Source: Mesorhizobium sp. GbtcB19 (lineage in GTDB: Bacteria > Pseudomonadota > Alphaproteobacteria > Rhizobiales > Rhizobiaceae). Taken from it: a stretch of 64,000 bases of DNA. Position numbers and translations under genes: made by a program. The stretch lies in contig NZ_JAGXJY010000009.1 of the NCBI RefSeq assembly GCF_019091085.1, positions 124,001 to 188,000 on the forward strand, written 5' to 3'. Shown here piece after piece: positions 16,481 through 24,381 of this stretch; within the stretch, counting starts at the first letter, position 1; the number at the start of each line of letters is the position of its first letter. The notes beneath the pieces were generated by a model. It was not told where the DNA came from. It was given only the letters and a program-made list of their open reading frames with translations, and made no database searches.

Positions 16481-17845
16481 ATGCCTGTCGAACTCGTCGA
16501 ACAAAAGCCGGAAGCCGCCTTGCCCGTCTATCTGGTCGCCAAGGATGCCCTTGAAGCCACGGCCTTGCCGCCGCCAGCCATCGCCTGGGCAAGAGCCAAC
16601 GGGTTTTCCGGCGAGGCGGGGCGCACGCTGGTGTTGCCGGGCGAGGGCGGTGGCCTTGCCGGCGCATTGTTCGGCACGGGCGACGGCGAAAGCGCTTTAG
16701 CCCTCGGCGCGCTCGCAAGGGCGCTGCCGGAAGGCGACTGGCATTTTGCGTCGGATTTGCGCCAGCCCGATCTGGCCGCGCTCGCGCTTGTCCTCGGCGG
16801 CTATGTCTTCACCCGCTACGGCAAGAAGCCTGGCAAGGCCTTGCGTTTTGCGCTTCCGGAAGGCGCCGACGCCGCGCATCTCGGCCGCATCGCCGACAGC
16901 GTGTTCCTGGCGCGCGACCTCGTCAACACGCCGACCAGCGACCTGGGGCCGGTCGAGTTGGAGGAAGCCGCCCGGCAACTGGCGGCCGCCCATGGCGCCG
17001 AAATCTCCGTGATCCATGGTGACGATCTTCTGGTGCGGAATTTCCCGATGATCCACGCCGTCGGCCGCGCTTCCACCGGCGCGCCGCGGCTGATCGACAT
17101 GATTTGGGGGCCAGGCGACGCGCCGAAGGTGACGCTGGTCGGCAAGGGTGTCTGCTTCGACACCGGTGGCCTCGACATCAAGCCGTCCTCGGGCATGCTT
17201 CTGATGAAGAAGGACATGGGCGGCGCCGCCAACGTGCTGGGCCTCGCTTCGATGATCATGGCGGCGAAGATGAATGTCCGGCTGCGCGTGCTCATCCCCG
17301 CCGTCGAGAATTCGATCGCCGGCAATGCCTTCCGGCCCGGCGACGTGCTGAGGAGCCGCAAGGGCATCACCGTCGAGATCGGCAATACGGATGCCGAAGG
17401 CAGGCTGATCCTGGCCGACGCGCTGGCGCTGGCCGATGAAGAGCAGCCCGCTTTGCTGATCGACATGGCGACGCTGACCGGCGCCGCGCGCGTCGCGCTG
17501 GGACCGGACCTGCCGCCTTTCTACACCGCCGACGAGACGCTCGCCGCCGATCTGGCCGCTGCGTCCCAGGCGGTCGAGGATCCGCTGTGGCGCATGCCGC
17601 TGTGGCGTCCCTACGATGCGAAGCTTTCCTCCAAGATCGCCGACATCAACAACACCACCACCGACGGTTTTGCCGGATCGATCACCGCAGCACTCTTCCT
17701 CAAGCGCTTCGTCGAGAAGACCCACAGCTGGGCGCATTTCGACATCTTTGCCTGGAATCCTTCTGATCGCCCTTACGGCCTGACTGGCGGTGAGGCGCAG
17801 GGCATTCGCGCGCTGGAGAGCATAATTACGCGGCGATTTGCCTGA
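16481..17845 (+). CDS. M17 family leucyl aminopeptidase
   Basis: 454 residues. This cytoplasmic di-metal aminopeptidase removes N-terminal residues from peptides. The M17 signature NTDAEGRL is at about residues 302-309. The metal and catalytic residues are in VGKGVCFDTGGLDIKP (about 220-235) and KKDMGGAAN. The N-terminal domain is diverged, as is usual. The length suits a single-subunit M17 enzyme. A palindromic element begins at its stop codon. Specificity (PepA versus PepB type) cannot be settled here. Confidence 0.93.
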   Translation: MPVELVEQKPEAALPVYLVAKDALEATALPPPAIAWARANGFSGEAGRTLVLPGEGGGLAGALFGTGDGESALALGALARALPEGDWHFASDLRQPDLAALALVLGGYVFTRYGKKPGKALRFALPEGADAAHLGRIADSVFLARDLVNTPTSDLGPVELEEAARQLAAAHGAEISVIHGDDLLVRNFPMIHAVGRASTGAPRLIDMIWGPGDAPKVTLVGKGVCFDTGGLDIKPSSGMLLMKKDMGGAANVLGLASMIMAAKMNVRLRVLIPAVENSIAGNAFRPGDVLRSRKGITVEIGNTDAEGRLILADALALADEEQPALLIDMATLTGAARVALGPDLPPFYTADETLAADLAAASQAVEDPLWRMPLWRPYDAKLSSKIADINNTTTDGFAGSITAALFLKRFVEKTHSWAHFDIFAWNPSDRPYGLTGGEAQGIRALESIITRRFA

Positions 17846-17903
17846 GCAATTCCAGGAAAAGTGCGTAGCGGTTTTCCGTCTGGAATTGCGTCAAAACAAA
17901 GAG
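17846..17903 (+). repeat. Palindromic intergenic element, family A, copy 3
   Basis: Begins immediately after the aminopeptidase stop codon. Arms CAATTCC/GGAATTG (preceded by a C-to-T change), inner stem GGAAAA/TTTTCC, loop GTGCGTAGCGG, then CAAAACAAAGAG. Same orientation as the other family A copies. Confidence 0.9.
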
Positions 17904-17962
17904 ATTGGCTGCCCGCCCGCCACTGAAACGGAACCGAAACAATTTGCCGGCATGCTTGGGCG

Positions 17963-18313
17963 ATGTCGATCTCGATGCGCCCGAGCCAGGCCTTGCGACT
18001 GTGGCAGCAGGTGATGCTGGCGCAGGTGCGCGACGGCGCGCCGGACCTCACCATGCGCCAGACCGCGATCCTGTTCACCATCTATCTCGATCCGCCGCCC
18101 CATACGGTGCGCGGGCTGGCGGCCAAGCTCAACGTCACCAAGCCGGTCATCACCCGCGCGCTCGACACGATGGGCGCGTTGAAGCTGGTCTCGCGCCACC
18201 GCGACGAGCTCGACAAGCGCAACGTGCTGATCAGGCGCACGGTGGAAGGCGCGCTCTTTGTCGAGCGCTTCGGCGATGGTATCGTCGCCAGGGCGCATGA
18301 GCTGCCGATCTGA
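17963..18313 (+). CDS. MarR-type winged-helix regulator
   Basis: 116 residues. A winged-helix domain is visible (TMRQTAILFTIYLDPPPHTVRGLAAKLNVTKPVITRALDTMGALKLVSRHRDELDKRN), with recognition helix and wing in MarR order. It probably binds DNA as a dimer and responds to a small ligand, but no effector can be inferred. The 3' end abuts the NlpC/P60 gene, with an imperfect 19-bp tandem repeat at the junction. The two genes are probably co-transcribed. Confidence 0.85.
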   Translation: MSISMRPSQALRLWQQVMLAQVRDGAPDLTMRQTAILFTIYLDPPPHTVRGLAAKLNVTKPVITRALDTMGALKLVSRHRDELDKRNVLIRRTVEGALFVERFGDGIVARAHELPI

Positions 18314-18345
18314 CCTCATTGCTGCCATCTGATCTCATTGCTGAT
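18308..18345. repeat. Imperfect 19-bp tandem duplication at a gene junction
   Basis: ATCTGACCTCATTGCTGCC is followed at once by ATCTGATCTCATTGCTGAT (16 of 19 identical). The first copy contains the stop codon of the marR-like gene and the candidate TTG start of the next gene. It looks like a local slippage event. Confidence 0.85.
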
Positions 18346-19221
18346 GACTGGATTATCGATTTGACCGCCAGGGATGCCCGCCTTCATGCCTTCCGCTCCG
18401 ACCTTGCCGATGCAAGGCTGAAGGGCGAGGTCACTGCCGAGCGCTTCGTCGCCGGCCGTCCGGCGCGCATCACGGCGTCGGTCGCCGACCTGCGCAAGGC
18501 GCCGCGCCCCGATGCGGGCGTGAACACGCAGGCGCTGTTCGGCGACGACGTCCTTGTCTTCGAGGATACGGAAGGCTGGGCCTGGGTGCAGGCCGAGCGC
18601 GACGGCTATGTCGGCTATGTGGCTGACAATCTTGTCGGCGCGCGCGAGCATGCGCCCACGCACATCGTTTCCGTGCCGCGCACCTTCCTCTATCCCGGAC
18701 CGGATCTGCGCTTCCCGATAAGCGGGCAGCTGTCGATGGGCTCGACCGTGGCGGTGACCGGCTCGGCCGAAACGCGCGGCACGCATTATGCGTTGCTGCC
18801 ATCCGGCCAGGCGATGATCGCCGGCCATTTGCGGCCGATCGCCGAACTGGCCGACGACTATGTCACCGTCGCCGAAAGCTTCCTCGGCACGCCCTATCTG
18901 TGGGGCGGCGTCTCCGGCTTCGGCATCGACTGTTCCGGCCTTGTGCAACTGGCGATGCGCATGACCGGCAAGGATGTGCTGCGCGATTCCGACATGCAGG
19001 CGGCATCGATCGGCACGCCAATCGAGCCGGGTCCGGACTATTCAGGACTTCAACGCGGCGACCTCGTCTTCTGGAAAGGCCATGTGGCGATCATGACTGA
19101 CGCAAAAGACATGATCCACGCCAACGGCCACACCATGCTGGTCTCACGCGAAGGGCTGAAAGAGGCGGTCCAGCGTATCGGCTATCTCTATGGTGGGCCG
19201 ACGGGGTTCAGGAGACCGTAG
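18319..19221 (+). CDS. NlpC/P60 (C40) peptidoglycan endopeptidase with SH3-like domains
   Basis: 300 residues from a TTG start. Two bacterial SH3-like segments (ITASVADLRKAPRPDAG; TFLYPGPDLRFPISGQL) are followed by a C40 domain with the catalytic cysteine in GIDCSGLVQL (about residue 204) and histidine in WKGHVAIMTD (about 254). It likely cuts cell-wall peptides. No signal peptide is visible. The start is uncertain: 18319 lies inside a tandem duplication, and a second in-frame TTG at 18361 (giving TARDARLHAF) would match the usual family N-terminus better. Confidence 0.88.
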   Translation: MLPSDLIADDWIIDLTARDARLHAFRSDLADARLKGEVTAERFVAGRPARITASVADLRKAPRPDAGVNTQALFGDDVLVFEDTEGWAWVQAERDGYVGYVADNLVGAREHAPTHIVSVPRTFLYPGPDLRFPISGQLSMGSTVAVTGSAETRGTHYALLPSGQAMIAGHLRPIAELADDYVTVAESFLGTPYLWGGVSGFGIDCSGLVQLAMRMTGKDVLRDSDMQAASIGTPIEPGPDYSGLQRGDLVFWKGHVAIMTDAKDMIHANGHTMLVSREGLKEAVQRIGYLYGGPTGFRRP

Positions 19222-19232
19222 CGCCAGCTTCC

Positions 19233-19368
19233 CCTTCTCCCCTTGTGGGAGAAGGTGTCGCCGAAGGCGACGGATGAGGGGTGCTCCAGGGAGAGCCGAC
19301 GTCTCACTCCGCCCCTCATCCGTCTTGCAGCTTCGCGGCAATCCACCTTCTCCCACAAGGGGAGAAGG
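19233..19368. repeat. Long inverted repeat (BIME-like) between NlpC/P60 and helicase genes
   Basis: 25-nt perfect inverted arms at 19233-19257 and 19344-19368 contain CCTTCTCC and GGAGAAGG. Nested inside are CGGATGAGGGG (19271-19281) and CCCCTCATCCG (19312-19322). Two REP-like units sit head to head. A related single unit lies near 60570-60617. Confidence 0.9.
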
Positions 19369-19416
19369 AAAAGGGCGCCTTGATCCCCTTTTGTTCCGAT
19401 TTTCCTTGGCGATTTC

Positions 19417-21963
19417 GTGCCGCCGCGCTACCTCTTGCGCGTGACCGAGCAGCCGCGCCTTGCCGAACAGAATGCCGCCGTCCTGCTGCCTGAGCCATTC
19501 GTCAAATGGTTCGGCGAAAAGGGCTGGTCGCCCCGCGTCCACCAACTCGAGCTGCTGGCGAAGGCTAAAAGCGGACAATCGGTGCTGCTGATCGCGCCGA
19601 CCGGCGCCGGCAAGACGCTGGCCGGCTTCCTGCCCTCGCTCACCGAGCTGGCCAACCGGCCGAAGCGCAAGCCGGGCCAGGCGCATCGCGGCATCCACAC
19701 GCTTTACATCTCGCCGCTGAAAGCGCTGGCCGTCGACATCGAGCGCAATCTCGGCAAGCCGGTCGAGGAGATCGGCCTCCCCGTCACCATCGAGACCCGC
19801 ACCGGCGACACGCCATCGCACAAGCGCCAACGGCAGAAACTTGTGCCGCCCGACATCCTGCTCACCACGCCCGAGCAACTCGCCTTGCTGATCGCCTCGA
19901 ACGACGCAAAACGCTTCTTCGAGGATCTGCGCTATGTCGTACTCGACGAATTGCATTCATTGGTCACCTCGAAGCGCGGCCATCTTTTGGCGCTTGGCCT
20001 GGCGCGGCTGCGCGCCTTCATTCCCAGGCTGCAGACCATAGGCCTGTCGGCGACGGTCGCCGAGCCAGATGAGTTGCGGCGCTGGCTGGTTGCGCAGAAC
20101 CCGCCCGGCGACATGGCTGGGCTGATCACTGTTGCCGGCGGCGCCAAGCCCGACATCTCGATCCTCGACTCGCGCGAGCGCGTGCCGTGGTCTGGCCATT
20201 CGGCCCGCTACGCCATCCCGGAAATCTACGAGGCGATCAAGGAGCACCGCACCACGCTGCTCTTCGTCAACACCCGCAGCCAGGCGGAGCTTTTGTTCCA
20301 GGAGCTGTGGCGGGCCAACGAAGACTCGCTCCCGATCGCTTTGCATCACGGCTCGCTCGATGTCGGTCAGCGCCGCCGAGTCGAGAAGGCGATGGCCGAC
20401 AATGCGCTGCGTGCCATCGTCGCCACCTCGACGCTCGATCTCGGCATCGACTGGGGCGACGTCGACCTGGTGGTGCATGTCGGCGCGCCGAAAGGCGCCA
20501 GCCGCCTGGCGCAGCGCATCGGCCGCGCCAACCACCGCATGGACGAGCCGTCGAAGGCGATCCTCATCCCCGCCAATCGCTTCGAGGTGTTGGAATGCCG
20601 CGCCGCCCTCGACGCCAATTATCTTGGCGCGCAGGACACGCCGCCTTTGATCAAGGGCGCGCTCGACGTGCTGTCGCAGCACGTGCTGGGCGTCGCCTGC
20701 GGCGGGCCGTTCGACGCCGATCTCCTATTCGAGGAAGTGCGCGGTGCCGCCCCTTATGCCGCGCTGGAGCGCGAAACCTTCGACCGTGTCGTCGACTTCG
20801 TCGCCAGCGGCGGCTACGCGCTGAAGAACTACGAGCGCTATGCCCGCATCCGCCGCAACAAGGACGGGCTGTGGCGCATCTCGCATCCGAGCGTCGCGCA
20901 GCAATATAGGCTGAATGTCGGCACCATCGTCGAGATGCCGGAACTCAACATCCGGTATGTCAGGCAAGGGCGCGGTATGGCCGGCCGCGGCGGGCCGGTG
21001 CTCGGCAAGATCGAGGAGTATTTCGCCGAGACGCTGCGTCCCGGCGACAATTTCCTCTTCGCCGGCAAGGTGCTGCGCTTCGAGGGTATTCGCGAGAACG
21101 AGTGCGTCGTCTCCAACGGCGCCGGCGCCAACATCATCGTGCCGTCCTATGCCGGCGGCAAGTTTCCGCTCTCGACCTATCTCGCCGAACAGGTGCGCGG
21201 CATGCTGGCCGACAGCGATCGCTGGAAGCTCCTTCCCGAACAGGTGGCCGACTGGCTTCGGATCCAGCAGGAGAAATCGGTTCTGCCGAAGCGCGGCGAC
21301 CTCCTGGTCGAGACATTTCCGCGCGGCAACCGCCATTACATGGTCGCCTATCCCTTCGAGGGCCGGCTGGCGCACCAGACGCTAGGCATGCTTTTGACCC
21401 GCCGGCTGGAGCGCGCGCATGCGAGGCCACTCGGCTTCGTCGCCACCGACTATTCACTGGCGGTGTGGGCGCTGGACGATATGGCGGCGCTGTTCAAGGC
21501 GAGGAAGCCGTCGCTCGGCCAGCTCTTCGACGAGGACATGCTGGGTGACGATCTGGAGGACTGGCTGAACGAGAGCTGGATGCTGAAGCGCACTTTTCGC
21601 ACTTGCGCCGTCATCGCCGGATTGATCGAGAAGCGTTTCCCGGGCCAGGAGAAGAGCGGCAGGCAGGTGACGGTCTCGGCCGACCTGATCTATGACGTGC
21701 TGCGCAGCCATGAGCCGGACCATATCCTGCTGCAGGCAACCCGCGCCGATGCCTCGGCCGGCTTGCTCGATGTCAGCAGACTTGGCGAGATGCTCTCGCG
21801 TGTGCGCGGTCGAATCATGCATAAGCATCTCGACCAGATCTCGCCGCTGGCGGTGCCGGTGATGCTGGAGATCGGCAAGGAATCGGTCAATGGCGGCGCC
21901 AACGACACGCTGTTGATGGAAGCCGCCGATCTGGTCGAGGAAGCCATGGGCGACCGGACGTGA
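19417..21963 (+). CDS. Lhr-like DEXH-box helicase (ligase-associated DNA damage response type)
   Basis: 848 residues. Superfamily 2 helicase with Walker A APTGAGKT (about 60-67), DELH box (about 177-180), motif III GLSATVAE and motif VI AQRIGRANH. After the two RecA domains come the winged-helix and Lhr-type C-terminal domains. Its length and its pairing with a PdeM-type nuclease fit the ligase-associated DNA-repair helicases. The start is one of two GTG codons, 19417 or 19441. The usual ligase and exonuclease partners are not in this window. Confidence 0.92.
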   Translation: MPPRYLLRVTEQPRLAEQNAAVLLPEPFVKWFGEKGWSPRVHQLELLAKAKSGQSVLLIAPTGAGKTLAGFLPSLTELANRPKRKPGQAHRGIHTLYISPLKALAVDIERNLGKPVEEIGLPVTIETRTGDTPSHKRQRQKLVPPDILLTTPEQLALLIASNDAKRFFEDLRYVVLDELHSLVTSKRGHLLALGLARLRAFIPRLQTIGLSATVAEPDELRRWLVAQNPPGDMAGLITVAGGAKPDISILDSRERVPWSGHSARYAIPEIYEAIKEHRTTLLFVNTRSQAELLFQELWRANEDSLPIALHHGSLDVGQRRRVEKAMADNALRAIVATSTLDLGIDWGDVDLVVHVGAPKGASRLAQRIGRANHRMDEPSKAILIPANRFEVLECRAALDANYLGAQDTPPLIKGALDVLSQHVLGVACGGPFDADLLFEEVRGAAPYAALERETFDRVVDFVASGGYALKNYERYARIRRNKDGLWRISHPSVAQQYRLNVGTIVEMPELNIRYVRQGRGMAGRGGPVLGKIEEYFAETLRPGDNFLFAGKVLRFEGIRENECVVSNGAGANIIVPSYAGGKFPLSTYLAEQVRGMLADSDRWKLLPEQVADWLRIQQEKSVLPKRGDLLVETFPRGNRHYMVAYPFEGRLAHQTLGMLLTRRLERAHARPLGFVATDYSLAVWALDDMAALFKARKPSLGQLFDEDMLGDDLEDWLNESWMLKRTFRTCAVIAGLIEKRFPGQEKSGRQVTVSADLIYDVLRSHEPDHILLQATRADASAGLLDVSRLGEMLSRVRGRIMHKHLDQISPLAVPVMLEIGKESVNGGANDTLLMEAADLVEEAMGDRT

Positions 21964-21985
21964 CGAACTGAGAGGCCAGGAGGGG

Positions 21986-22702
21986 ATGAATTTTTCGCTG
22001 TCGCGCGCAACGCTGATCGCTGAGGCCGACCTTGTCGGCATTGCCGGCGAGCGTGCTGTCTGCGACCGGCGCGGCGTGCTCTATTTCCCCGACCTGCGCC
22101 TGCTCGCGGTCTCCGACCTGCATCTCGAAAAGGGTTCGTCCTTCGCCAAGCGCGGTGCGCTGATCCCGCCTTACGACACCGGCGCGACCTTGCTGCGGCT
22201 GCAGGCGGTGATCGCCGATTATCAGCCGCGCATCGTCGTCAGCCTGGGCGACTCCTTCCATGACGGCGGCGGCGCCGAGCGCATGCATTCGAGTTTCCGT
22301 GAGCGGCTGGAGGCGATGATGGCCGGCCGCGATTGGTTCTGGGTCGCCGGCAACCACGATCCCGACGCGCCCGCCGATCTGCCTGGCGAGACGGTGCGGG
22401 AACTTGCCGTCGGCTCGCTGCTGTTCCGGCACGAGCCCTCGAAGACACGGATAGAGGGCGAGATATCGGGCCATCTGCACCCTTGCGCTCGCATCGTCCA
22501 GCGCGGCCGCTCGGTCCGGCGGCGCTGCTTCGCCGCCGACGGCGGCCGCATGATCATGCCGGCTTTCGGCGCCTATACCGGCTCGCTCAACGTGCTCGAC
22601 CGTGCCTATGCCGGCCTGTTCCGGTTGGAAACGCTTGTTGCCTATATGCTGGGCGCCGATCGCATCTTTGCCATCTCCGGCTCGATGTTGCGGCCGGGCT
22701 GA
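21986..22702 (+). CDS. pdeM: Ligase-associated DNA damage response endonuclease PdeM
   Basis: 238 residues. Calcineurin-like metallophosphoesterase with the ordered motifs SDLHLEKG (D44, H46), LGDSFHDGG, VAGNHDPD and SGHLHP. It lies 22 bp after the Lhr-like helicase and is preceded by AGGAGG. This pairing is the conserved PdeM context, so a DNA nuclease role is favoured over a generic phosphoesterase. Its stop is only 3 bp from the convergent stop of the next gene, and no terminator is visible between them. Confidence 0.9.
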   Translation: MNFSLSRATLIAEADLVGIAGERAVCDRRGVLYFPDLRLLAVSDLHLEKGSSFAKRGALIPPYDTGATLLRLQAVIADYQPRIVVSLGDSFHDGGGAERMHSSFRERLEAMMAGRDWFWVAGNHDPDAPADLPGETVRELAVGSLLFRHEPSKTRIEGEISGHLHPCARIVQRGRSVRRRCFAADGGRMIMPAFGAYTGSLNVLDRAYAGLFRLETLVAYMLGADRIFAISGSMLRPG

Positions 22703-22705
22703 ACC

Positions 22706-23644
22706 TTACTGCCTGCCGTAATAGAGCGTGACTGTGTGCTTCGCCTCGGCGAAGAACAGCCAGCGCTCGACCAGCATGCCGGCGAGCTGACAAATAGCTG
22801 CAAGCGCCGAGGCAATCGCCGCGAACGACCAAGGCGTGATGAAGACGCCGGCCAGCAGGACAGCCGGCACGGCGAATGCCAGCGCCTGTGTGATCCGCCG
22901 CAGCTTCGCGCTATGCTTGCGCGCGATGCGGAACCCCATCTCCTTGAGCAGGTAGTTTTCCTCCGTATGCGGCCATTCGATCGAACGCACGGTGCCGCCG
23001 GTGAGGCCCGTCGCTGTGTTGGCGGTGGTCGGGATCTCCAACCGGTCATTGTATCGCCAGGTCGCAAGCTTCCAGCCCCAGCCTGCAAGCGTGGCGAGCA
23101 GCGCGAAGGCTAGCATCGCGTTCGAGCCAACGTTGAAGCCTTGCAGCAAGGCATTCGCCAGCACGCTCCCGGTCATGCCTGCGAAGATCAGATAGGCGGG
23201 GAGCGTGTATGGGCTGTGCCATTGGGCGATCGGCTTCAGCGAGGCGTAGATCATGCCGGTCGTGCAGACAGTCGTCGCCGCACCCACCGCCGCTAGCAGG
23301 CCGGCGGCCGCGACCCAGCCGCCGCTGCGGCCGAGGAGAACCCAGCCGATGCCGAACAATGCAGTCGGAATGAAGGTCGCGACCGACGCCACGCCTTCAC
23401 GCGACAGCCACGAGCTGCGCCATTGCGAGAAGGCCCGCCAGGCGCGCTCCGGGCGACCGAGATGGCCGGTCGAGGACAACAACCCGGCGACGATCAAACC
23501 GAGAGCCAGCGCCATGCCGACAAGGCCAAGCCAGAAATCGGCGGGAATGAACCCCAACCCGCCAAGCACACCGAGCAGCGCCAGCAGGCCGTAACCGGCG
23601 CCGGTGGCGGTGGTGAAGAAGACGACCGAGAAAGCGGGATGCAT
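22706..23644 (-). CDS. soeC: DmsC/SoeC-type membrane anchor subunit
   Basis: 312 residues with about eight membrane helices (FSVVFFTTATGAGYGLLALLG; GFIPADFWLGLVGMALALGLI; and others). It belongs to the DmsC anchor family, which passes electrons between a quinone pool and an Fe-S subunit. The start at 23644 (MHPAFSVVFF) opens the first helix; the much longer open frame upstream lies over soeB. It begins 2 bp after the soeB stop. The symbol reflects the SoeABC-like context and is an inference. Confidence 0.8.
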   Translation of the reverse strand: MHPAFSVVFFTTATGAGYGLLALLGVLGGLGFIPADFWLGLVGMALALGLIVAGLLSSTGHLGRPERAWRAFSQWRSSWLSREGVASVATFIPTALFGIGWVLLGRSGGWVAAAGLLAAVGAATTVCTTGMIYASLKPIAQWHSPYTLPAYLIFAGMTGSVLANALLQGFNVGSNAMLAFALLATLAGWGWKLATWRYNDRLEIPTTANTATGLTGGTVRSIEWPHTEENYLLKEMGFRIARKHSAKLRRITQALAFAVPAVLLAGVFITPWSFAAIASALAAICQLAGMLVERWLFFAEAKHTVTLYYGRQ

Positions 23645-23646
23645 GA

Positions 23647-24381
23647 TCAGTTCGAAAGCATGCGGTCGATCCAGCCGAGGAAACCGCCCTCGGCCTTGAT
23701 CGGCTCCAGCGCCGGCGCGTCGACCTTGACCGCCCGTTCGCTGCGGGCACGCGGCGGCAGATACCGATTGGTCGGCTTGTAGCCGAGCTCCGGCATCAGC
23801 GCGACGCCGCCCCGCTCCTCGACCAGTTGCGAAATCGCCGAGGCCGGATCGCCGAGATCGCCGAAATGCCGGGCGCTGGTCGGGCAGGCCGCTACGCAGG
23901 CTGGCACGCGATCCTCCTCGGCCAGATTGTCGTTGTAGATGCGGTCGACGCAAAGCGTGCATTTCTTCATGACGCCGACATCTGTGTCGAACTCGCGCGC
24001 GCCGTAAGGGCAGGCCCAGCTGCACAATTTGCAGCCGATGCATTTATCCTCATCGACCAGCACGATGCCGTCCGAGGCGCGTTTGTAGGAGGCGCCGGTC
24101 GGGCAGACGGTGACGCAGGCCGGCTGCTCGCAATGCAGGCAGGAGCGCGGGAAGTTGACCGTTCGTCCGCCTTGTTCGGTCGTGTGTTCATAGCTGTGCA
24201 CGCGGTTGAACCACACGCCGTCGATATGCCCGCCATACGGATCGATGTCGGTCAGCGGCGCCATGTGGCCGCCCGTGTTCCACTCCTTGCAGGCGGTGAC
24301 GCAGGCCTGGCAGCCGACGCAGGTGTCGAGGTCGATGACAAGGCCAAGCTTCTTGTCCGTATGCGAGGGAAGGCAGGTCAT
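23647..24381 (-). CDS. soeB: 4Fe-4S electron-transfer subunit (DmsB/SoeB type)
   Basis: 244 residues with four cysteine clusters typical of DmsB-like subunits: CVGCQACVTACKEWN, CLHCEQPACVTVCPTGA, CIGCKLCSWACPYGAR, and CTLC with ACVAACPTSA. It carries electrons between the molybdoenzyme and the membrane anchor. No twin-arginine signal is visible, so the complex likely faces the cytoplasm, as described for SoeABC. It overlaps the soeA 3' end by 4 bp (start at 24381, soeA stop at 24378). Confidence 0.85.
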   Translation of the reverse strand: MTCLPSHTDKKLGLVIDLDTCVGCQACVTACKEWNTGGHMAPLTDIDPYGGHIDGVWFNRVHSYEHTTEQGGRTVNFPRSCLHCEQPACVTVCPTGASYKRASDGIVLVDEDKCIGCKLCSWACPYGAREFDTDVGVMKKCTLCVDRIYNDNLAEEDRVPACVAACPTSARHFGDLGDPASAISQLVEERGGVALMPELGYKPTNRYLPPRARSERAVKVDAPALEPIKAEGGFLGWIDRMLSN

